Positions 59,208 through 64,000 of a DNA stretch of 64,000 bases are shown here, one piece after another. The notes under the pieces were generated by a model, which was given only the letters and a program-made list of their open reading frames with translations, made no database searches and had not been told where the DNA came from. Source of the DNA: Caldifarciminota bacterium (GTDB lineage Bacteria; Hydrothermota; UBA3073; JACQXS01; JAGMCI01). The position numbers and the translations under genes were made by a program. The stretch is from the NCBI GenBank assembly GCA_023129325.1, contig JAGMCI010000008.1, positions 1 through 64,000 on the forward strand, read 5' to 3'. How positions within the stretch are numbered: the stretch's first letter is position 1; each line of letters opens with the position of its first letter.

Positions 59208-59236
59208 TTGACCAACAAAAAATCTTGCTATATTAT
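59208..59236 (+). promoter_or_regulatory. promoter of the DAO-family oxidoreductase gene
   Basis: TTGACC, 17 bases, TATTAT, divergent from the sppA promoter; 14 bases lie between the -10 box and the ATG. Confidence 0.5.
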
Positions 59237-59250
59237 TAGTTATTAGGATA

Positions 59251-60381
59251 ATGAAAACCTATGACTCTATAATAATTGGTGGTGGGATTCTTGGTTTAGC
59301 CTCAGGCTATGAATTGGCAAAGCTTGGGCAAAAAGTACTCATTATTGAGAAAGGCTATCTCGCTTCAGGCTCAACCGGAAGATGTATAGGTGGGATAAGG
59401 CAGCAATTTTCAACAAAAGGAGCAATAAAATTAGCTATGGAGAATGTGCGCATTTTTAAGCAAATGAGAGAAGAATTTAGGGAATCAATTGACTGGTATC
59501 AAGGCGGTTATTTACTCCTTGCTCATTCAGAAGAGAAGAAAAAAGATTACCTTAATTTAATAAGAATTCAAAGAGAACTTGGACTTAAAGTTGAATTTAT
59601 TCCAATAAAAGAAGTTTTAAAACTTGTTCCTTTACTTAATCCAGATGGACTTCTTGGAGCTGCTTATTGTCCACAGGATGGACAGGCTAATCCATTTCTT
59701 GTTATCAGGGGATACGCCGAGGAAATAAAAAGATTTGGCAGCAAGATTTTAACCCATACAAAGGTAGTGAAAATTAGCACCAATGGAAATAAGGTAGTTT
59801 CTCTTCTCACTGATGAAGGAGACAAGTATTTTTCTCCTCTAATTATAAATGCGGCTGGACCCTGGGCAAAGGAAATTGGTGAACTCGCAGGAATTGAACT
59901 TGAGCTTGAGCCCGAATGTCACGAGGCACTTGTTACTGAAGGAATTGACCAACTATTTGACCCAATGGTAGTTGATTATAGACCGCGCGGTTGTTATTTC
60001 CAACAATTATTTGCCACAGGACAAATTATAGGTTGTTATACGCCAGAAAACCCAATTAAAGGGACACAAAGTTCTTCTTCATTTAATTTTTTAAAAGAAA
60101 TGCCCAAAAGGCTATTAAATCTGATGCCTCGACTTTCGGAATTAAAAGTCTTTCGTCAATGGACAGGCTGGTATACAATGACTCCTGATGGCAATCCTGT
60201 TATCGGGGAAACCAAAATAAAAGGTTTTTGGGTAATCGGTGGAGCTTCAGGGCATGGCTTTATGTTTGGTCCAACGCTTGGCAAATGTCTTGCAGAACTT
60301 ATAATTAAAGGCAAATCAAGCCTTCCACTTGATGAATTTCTCCTTGACAGGAAATATAAAAAGAAAGAAGCCCTAAAATAG
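59251..60381 (+). CDS. FAD-dependent oxidoreductase (DAO / sarcosine oxidase beta family)
   Basis: 376 residues. The N-terminal FAD-binding fold is SIIIGGGILGLASGYELAKLGQKVLIIEK (GxGxxG), with GSTGRCIGGIRQQF next, a middle IINAAGPWAKEIGELAGI and the C-terminal GWYTMTPDGNPVIGETKIKGFWVIGGASGHGFMFGPTLGKCLAELI. Such enzymes oxidise secondary or tertiary amines (sarcosine, glycine, proline, amino acids). The substrate cannot be told. No partner subunit gene is adjacent, so it may be a single-chain enzyme. Confidence 0.88.
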   Translation: MKTYDSIIIGGGILGLASGYELAKLGQKVLIIEKGYLASGSTGRCIGGIRQQFSTKGAIKLAMENVRIFKQMREEFRESIDWYQGGYLLLAHSEEKKKDYLNLIRIQRELGLKVEFIPIKEVLKLVPLLNPDGLLGAAYCPQDGQANPFLVIRGYAEEIKRFGSKILTHTKVVKISTNGNKVVSLLTDEGDKYFSPLIINAAGPWAKEIGELAGIELELEPECHEALVTEGIDQLFDPMVVDYRPRGCYFQQLFATGQIIGCYTPENPIKGTQSSSSFNFLKEMPKRLLNLMPRLSELKVFRQWTGWYTMTPDGNPVIGETKIKGFWVIGGASGHGFMFGPTLGKCLAELIIKGKSSLPLDEFLLDRKYKKKEALK

Positions 60382-60414
60382 TCGTAATAGTTTAGTTTTT
60401 CTAAAATCTTTACT

Positions 60415-60466
60415 TGGAGTGCAAAATCGGTGATTTTGCATGCAACAACATCGTTGTTGCACTCCA
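60415..60466. repeat. 52-bp double-hairpin element, copy 2
   Basis: An exact reverse complement of the element at 54714-54765, placed after the oxidoreductase gene. Confidence 0.85.
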
Positions 60467-60503
60467 AAAAGGTATAGTAAGGCAAGATGCCTTATCTGTA
60501 ATT

Positions 60504-60533
60504 ATAATAAAAAGGGGCGGCGATTGCCGCCCC
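60504..60533 (-). terminator. intrinsic terminator of the fibronectin-like lipoprotein gene
   Basis: On the minus strand GGGGCGGC-AATC-GCCGCCCC is followed by TTTTTATTAT. It lies 10 bases after the stop codon. Confidence 0.8.
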
Positions 60534-60543
60534 TATATTTTAC

Positions 60544-61347
60544 TTACTTTAGTCTTCTGAAGCCTGCTATTGGCTGAAATCCATAGAGGAACTTTATGTA
60601 GTGGTGTCCGGATGACTGCCGCTCGGTTATCTTTATCTTCAGAAAATACTTATCTTTAACAAAGAGTGCATATGTGCTATTAAGTGCAGTAATTTCAGCA
60701 TAATTCATCCAGCATCCCCATCCAGGAACCACTGAAACTGTATCATAAACATTGCCACCAAAATCATAAAAGCAAGTTGCATTCCAACCGTTACCATACA
60801 AATTATCTGGACTTATTATCTTATCGGTTCCCTTTACTAAACCCACAGAGTCCATATAGAAATCAACCATTGCTTTAGCGGTGGCAGCAGTTGAGTCTGC
60901 CATACTATATGTATTGCCAGTTCCATTATCAGCCCAACCATATCCACTTGGCCCAGTATCTGTGGGAGCAGCCATCCACCATACAGGTCCAACTGGATTA
61001 ACAGTCTCTACAAGTTTTGTAGACATTATATCTGTAGGGGCGCTCTCTTTTGTTCCTTTATAGGCACTTACCTTGTAATCACCAAGGGAAGTTGCCGTGT
61101 CTGTGTAAGTAGTGGCAGTTGTCGTGTCAAGGACAGCACCATCAAAGTAAATATAATATCCGTCTACTTCATCAGAAGATGCAGTCCAGGTCAACTTTAG
61201 AGAAAGAGAATCACTTCCAGCAACCACAATACCAAGGTTCGTTGGCGATGCTAATGGAGTGGGTTCTTCAGGGTTAAAGGTTTCTTTACAACCACAAAAA
61301 CCTATGATTAAGATAAATATCCCAAGGAACGCCAAATATTTTTTCAT
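60544..61347 (-). CDS. lipoprotein with fibronectin type III-like domain
   Basis: A lipoprotein signal ends in GFCGC (Cys20). Residues about 32-115 form a fibronectin III-like sandwich (PTNLGIVVAGSDSLSLKLTW, EVDGYYIYFDGAVLDT, YKVSAYKGTKESAPT). The remaining part is rich in Gly, Trp and Tyr (WWMAAPTDTGPSGYGWADN, GYGWADN, GWGCWMNYAEITA) and is of unknown fold. It is anchored in a membrane by lipid; the role is unknown. GGAGG precedes the ATG and a good terminator follows. It is 9 bases downstream of the coiled-coil lipoprotein gene, so the two form an operon. Confidence 0.8.
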   Translation of the reverse strand: MKKYLAFLGIFILIIGFCGCKETFNPEEPTPLASPTNLGIVVAGSDSLSLKLTWTASSDEVDGYYIYFDGAVLDTTTATTYTDTATSLGDYKVSAYKGTKESAPTDIMSTKLVETVNPVGPVWWMAAPTDTGPSGYGWADNGTGNTYSMADSTAATAKAMVDFYMDSVGLVKGTDKIISPDNLYGNGWNATCFYDFGGNVYDTVSVVPGWGCWMNYAEITALNSTYALFVKDKYFLKIKITERQSSGHHYIKFLYGFQPIAGFRRLK

Positions 61348-61356
61348 TATTCCTCC

Positions 61357-61863
61357 TTATCTGTATTTTGCCTTTACCTTTGGTCTTCTTTTTGAACCTG
61401 GTTTTGCCTTTAGTTTTTCAAGTGTTACCTTGAAGCTCTCAAGTTTAAACCCTGCATTGCCTAAAGCAGCTATTCCCATATTTAAGTTATCTACTTTTTC
61501 TGTAAGAATGGCTATATCCTCTTTCACCGTGCCCCTTGCTTTCTTGTCAAGAATAACAAGAGAGTCCTTAAAAACTCCTACCTTCTCTTTAAGCGATGTG
61601 AGTTCAAACTTATCTATTAAGAGCTTTGTCTCATCAATTTTAGCAAGAAGTCCAGCAATCTCACTCTTCTTAGGTTTTTCAGCAACCTTTGCCTCTATAT
61701 CTACGACTGTCATAAGAATTGACTTTCCTTCTTCAATCTTTGTCCCAAGGTCTGCAATGTCTTTCTTCAAGCCCTCAACTGCCTGCTTTATCCTCGCATT
61801 CTGACAGCCAAAGAGAATAATAGCTATGCCTATCATAGCTAAAAGGCTCGCTCCTCTCTTCAT
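61357..61863 (-). CDS. coiled-coil lipoprotein
   Basis: The signal sequence SLLAMIGIAIILFGC provides a lipobox (Cys20 counting from the chosen start). The rest is an almost continuous heptad coiled coil (IKQAVEGLKKDIADLGTKIEEG, KIDETKLLIDKFELTSLKEK, LTEKVDNLNMGIAALG) ending in a basic tail (KRRPKVKAKYR). The start at 61863 is fixed by AAAGGAGGTGTGAG; the frame continues 7 codons upstream without a site. The basic tail could bind the cell wall or an acidic partner, as in Lpp-like spacers, but this is a guess. Confidence 0.75.
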   Translation of the reverse strand: MKRGASLLAMIGIAIILFGCQNARIKQAVEGLKKDIADLGTKIEEGKSILMTVVDIEAKVAEKPKKSEIAGLLAKIDETKLLIDKFELTSLKEKVGVFKDSLVILDKKARGTVKEDIAILTEKVDNLNMGIAALGNAGFKLESFKVTLEKLKAKPGSKRRPKVKAKYR

Positions 61864-61884
61864 CTCACACCTCCTTTGAACCAC

Positions 61885-62060
61885 AGAAAACAGAAGACAG
61901 AAAACAGAGAACAGATTCTTCTGACTTCTGTATTCTGACCTCTGACTTCTGTTCCTTCTGTGTAATCTGTGACTTCATTTTAAAATTATACTTTAATTTT
62001 TTTATTTGTCAAGTTTTTTTATCTCATAATAGCCACAGAATAACACAGAAAGATACAGAA
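61885..62060. repeat. CAGAAGTCAGA and CACAGAATAACACAGA repeats
   Basis: GAACCACAGAAAACAGAAGA and TCTGACTTCTGTTCCTTCTG form an imperfect inverted repeat; GCCACAGAATAACACAGAAA follows. Confidence 0.6.
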
Positions 62061-62064
62061 ATCG

Positions 62065-62436
62065 TCAAAACACAAGTCTTTTATGCTCACATTTATTTTC
62101 TCCAAAATTAAATAAAAGTCCTACTTTAATCCTTGTGGCTTTCAAATAGTTTAAAAGTTGCTTCTCATGGATGTTGTTATATTCTTTCGCTGCTTTCAAT
62201 TCTACAATGACTTTGTCTTCAACTAAAATATCAGCTATATATTCCCCCACCAGAGTTCCTTTATAATAAACTTTGATAGGGTACTGTCTTTTAAAATCAA
62301 TCTTTCTTCGTTTCAATTCTTCTGAGAAAGCGTTCTCATATACTTTCTCAAGAAAGCCATAGCCTAAGTTTTTATAAACTTCAAATGCTGTGCCTATAAT
62401 TTGGTGTGTCAAATCTCCATACAAAAACTCTGTCAT
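62065..62436 (-). CDS. GxxExxY family protein
   Basis: The 123-residue protein has the name-giving GYGFLEKVYENAF motif and a following PD-(D/E)xK-like core (LVGEYIADILVEDKVIVELKA) with Asp and Glu-x-Lys in position. The family is small, often encoded near repeats in environmental genomes, and is thought to be nuclease-like, with no proven role. CACAGAATAACACAGAAA repeats flank it on both sides (62033-62055 and 62455-62520). The length is normal. Confidence 0.88.
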   Translation of the reverse strand: MTEFLYGDLTHQIIGTAFEVYKNLGYGFLEKVYENAFSEELKRRKIDFKRQYPIKVYYKGTLVGEYIADILVEDKVIVELKAAKEYNNIHEKQLLNYLKATRIKVGLLFNFGENKCEHKRLVF

Positions 62437-62542
62437 TGTAAATAGTGTTATGCTTCAGAATAACACAGAAATTATTGAAATATTTTTTTGTTTTTATTCT
62501 GTATTCTTCTGTGTATTTCTGTGGCTGAAATTTTTTTTCGGT

Positions 62543-64000
62543 TTAATGTCTAAAGTGTCTTATATGAGTGAATAGCATTGCAATATTATGCTCATCACAA
62601 GCTTCTATCACTTCTTTGTCTCTTATTGACCCCCCGGGTTCCACTACACATTTTATACCTGCTTTATAACTTAAATCTATTGAATCTCTAAATGGGAAAA
62701 ACCCATCAGAGGCTAAAGCAGCTTTTTGAGGAGTAAAACCAAAAATTTTCATATTGTTAACTGCAATCTCAAGTGCGCCAACCCGATTTGGCTGTCCTAC
62801 TCCTATACCTATAGTTTGGTTAGCTGTGGCAATACAAATGCTGTTTGATTTTGTAAGTCTCACTACTTTAAAAGCAAATTTTGCTGCCTCAAATTCTTCC
62901 TTGCTCGGTTGCCTTTTTGTGACTACTTTCCATTCAGCTGAATTGTCTTCAATAATGTCATTATCTTGAAATAAAATACCGCCATTTATCCATTTTAATG
63001 TTTCAGATGATAATTCCTTATTCAATGGGAGTTCTAATACACGCATATTTTTTTTATTTTTTAAGAGCTCAAGTGCCTCTTTAGTATAGGCAGGAGCTAA
63101 CAATGCCTCAATAAATGTTTTTGTAATTTCAGAAGCCAATTTCTCATCAACTTTTTGATTAACTCCTACTATCCCACCAAAACTTGACAAGGGGTCTCCA
63201 GAATGGGCTTTCTTGTAAGCATCAAGTCCGTTTTTTCCTATAGCTACACCACAAGGATTAGCATGCTTTAAAACACAGGCACAGGGCTTGGTGAAACTTT
63301 TGATAACCGAGAGGGCAGTATCCAGGTCATACAAATTATTAAATGATAATTCTTTGCCCTGTAATTGTATAGCACTGGTAAGAGATAGTCCTTTATAGCT
63401 ATTTTTTCTATAAAGAGAAGCTTGTTGATGTGGATTTTCGCCATATCTTAGGTCTGATACCTTTTGGTAAGTTAAATTTAGTATACCTTTGCCAAGAAAT
63501 TGAGTTATAAGAGAATCAAATCTTGAAGTAAGTAAAAAGGCTTCTTTTGCAAAATTAAGTCTTGTTTTTTCTCTTATAGAGCCATATTTTTTAAGCTCGT
63601 CAAGAACAATAGGATATTGGTCTTTTGAGGTTATACAGGTAACATATTTATAATTCTTAGCAGCACTCCTTATTAAAGTTATACCCCCTATATCAATGTT
63701 TTCAATTCCCGGCTTTTCCTCAAATGAATAAAGATTGCACACGACTATATCAATAAGTGGGATGTCAAGTTTTTTAAGTTCCTCAAGATGTGAAGGATTG
63801 CCCCTATCGGCGAGTATTCCACCAGCAATTTTAGGATGTAAAGTCTTTACTCTACCTGATAAGATTTCAGGAAATTGAGTTAGCTCCTCAATGCTTTGGC
63901 AAGAAATACCTTCTTTTTCCAAAAACTTCTTTGTGCCTCTGCTTGCAAGAATCTCAAATCCAAGCTCATGCAGTTTCTTTGCAAACTCCGAAATACCTAT
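62543..64000 (-). CDS. purH: bifunctional AICAR formyltransferase / IMP cyclohydrolase PurH (5' end cut)
   Basis: The enzyme performs the last two steps of IMP synthesis. The IMP cyclohydrolase part (from the right edge, ISEFAKKLHELGFEILAS, SGRVKTLHPKIAGG, YSFEEKP) and the AICAR transformylase part (YGENPHQQASLY, CVLKHANPCGVAIG, SFGGIVGVNQ, MLFTHIRHFRH) are both present. The frame is open to base 64000, so the true start lies beyond the window. The substrate-loop sequence ASRGTKKFL differs from the usual STGGT, within the range expected for a divergent lineage. Confidence 0.95.
   Translation of the reverse strand: MGISEFAKKLHELGFEILASRGTKKFLEKEGISCQSIEELTQFPEILSGRVKTLHPKIAGGILADRGNPSHLEELKKLDIPLIDIVVCNLYSFEEKPGIENIDIGGITLIRSAAKNYKYVTCITSKDQYPIVLDELKKYGSIREKTRLNFAKEAFLLTSRFDSLITQFLGKGILNLTYQKVSDLRYGENPHQQASLYRKNSYKGLSLTSAIQLQGKELSFNNLYDLDTALSVIKSFTKPCACVLKHANPCGVAIGKNGLDAYKKAHSGDPLSSFGGIVGVNQKVDEKLASEITKTFIEALLAPAYTKEALELLKNKKNMRVLELPLNKELSSETLKWINGGILFQDNDIIEDNSAEWKVVTKRQPSKEEFEAAKFAFKVVRLTKSNSICIATANQTIGIGVGQPNRVGALEIAVNNMKIFGFTPQKAALASDGFFPFRDSIDLSYKAGIKCVVEPGGSIRDKEVIEACDEHNIAMLFTHIRHFRH

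Overview
The window is AT-rich bacterial DNA, closed at both ends by cut genes: the last 39 codons of a secreted protein on the left and a 5'-truncated purH on the right. Six proteins end in the C-terminal sorting domain of the type IX secretion system (T9SS), a beta-sandwich with an FPNPF or YPNPF start, an IYDxxGRLV core, a GxYFxxL strand and a basic KKxxLIR tail. A PorX-type response regulator, a PorV/PorQ-type outer-membrane protein and an LptD homologue are also present. Together these indicate a Gram-negative member of the Fibrobacteres-Chlorobi-Bacteroidetes side of the tree. I infer an uncultured candidate-phylum lineage such as WOR-3, but no marker here proves it.

Layout. 0-5 kb: SAM methyltransferase, acpS, a half-length GT9-like gene, and an overlapping histidine kinase / PorX-like pair. 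4.8-8.7 kb: two T9SS cargo genes on the minus strand. 9-12.7 kb: recA, a Lys/Glu-rich protein, a small-multidrug-export family protein and glycerate kinase. 13-26 kb: an exported-protein island on the plus strand. It holds a T9SS propeller protein, a lipoprotein of the formylglycine-generating-enzyme fold, a WD40-like propeller protein, HEAT and TPR proteins, PH-like and zinc-ribbon membrane proteins, and a 931-residue T9SS protein with carboxypeptidase-regulatory-like repeats. 26-29 kb: nitrilase-family amidase, sugar-nucleotide transferase, hypC and the PorV-like protein. 29.4-32.3 kb: a tightly overlapping type II restriction-modification operon with two small accessory genes. 32.5-37.7 kb: a DUF58 / BatA pair split by a damaged REP-associated tyrosine transposase (RAYT), then lptD. 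38-42 kb: tRNA-Leu, an S9 peptidase, an EamA transporter, tRNA-Cys and tRNA-Gly. 42.4-47.8 kb: phosphoribosyltransferase, PHP phosphatase, mgtE, tsaC, a retropepsin-like protein and a small helical protein. 47.9-54.6 kb: a 2220-residue T9SS surface protein. 54.9-64 kb: PAP2 phosphatase, dprA, a large sppA with an extra N-terminal domain, a DAO-family oxidoreductase, two lipoproteins, a GxxExxY protein and purH.

Two signals stand out. First, the 5' leaders of two T9SS cargo genes (13202 and 23180) share a promoter, a start-like box and an H-type pseudoknot. Stems 1 and 2 and the loop lengths (8/5/8 against 9/5/9) are kept while loop sequence and reading frame change, which fits a structured regulatory RNA. 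Second, the window is full of short GC-rich palindromes of several families. They lie at most gene junctions, are nested inside one another, and sit in frame inside at least nine genes; one family gives the peptide SASGGL at every intact coding copy. A RAYT gene flanked by an inverted pair of one of these palindromes supplies a plausible mobiliser for that family. The behaviour recalls Rickettsia palindromic elements and REP/REPIN systems.

Several genes (acpS, glycerate kinase, DUF58, the PorV-like gene, the small export protein) have a -35/-10 promoter whose -10 box lies 6-7 nt before the start codon with no Shine-Dalgarno site, so they are probably leaderless. Exported-protein genes instead carry strong AAAGGAGG-type sites.
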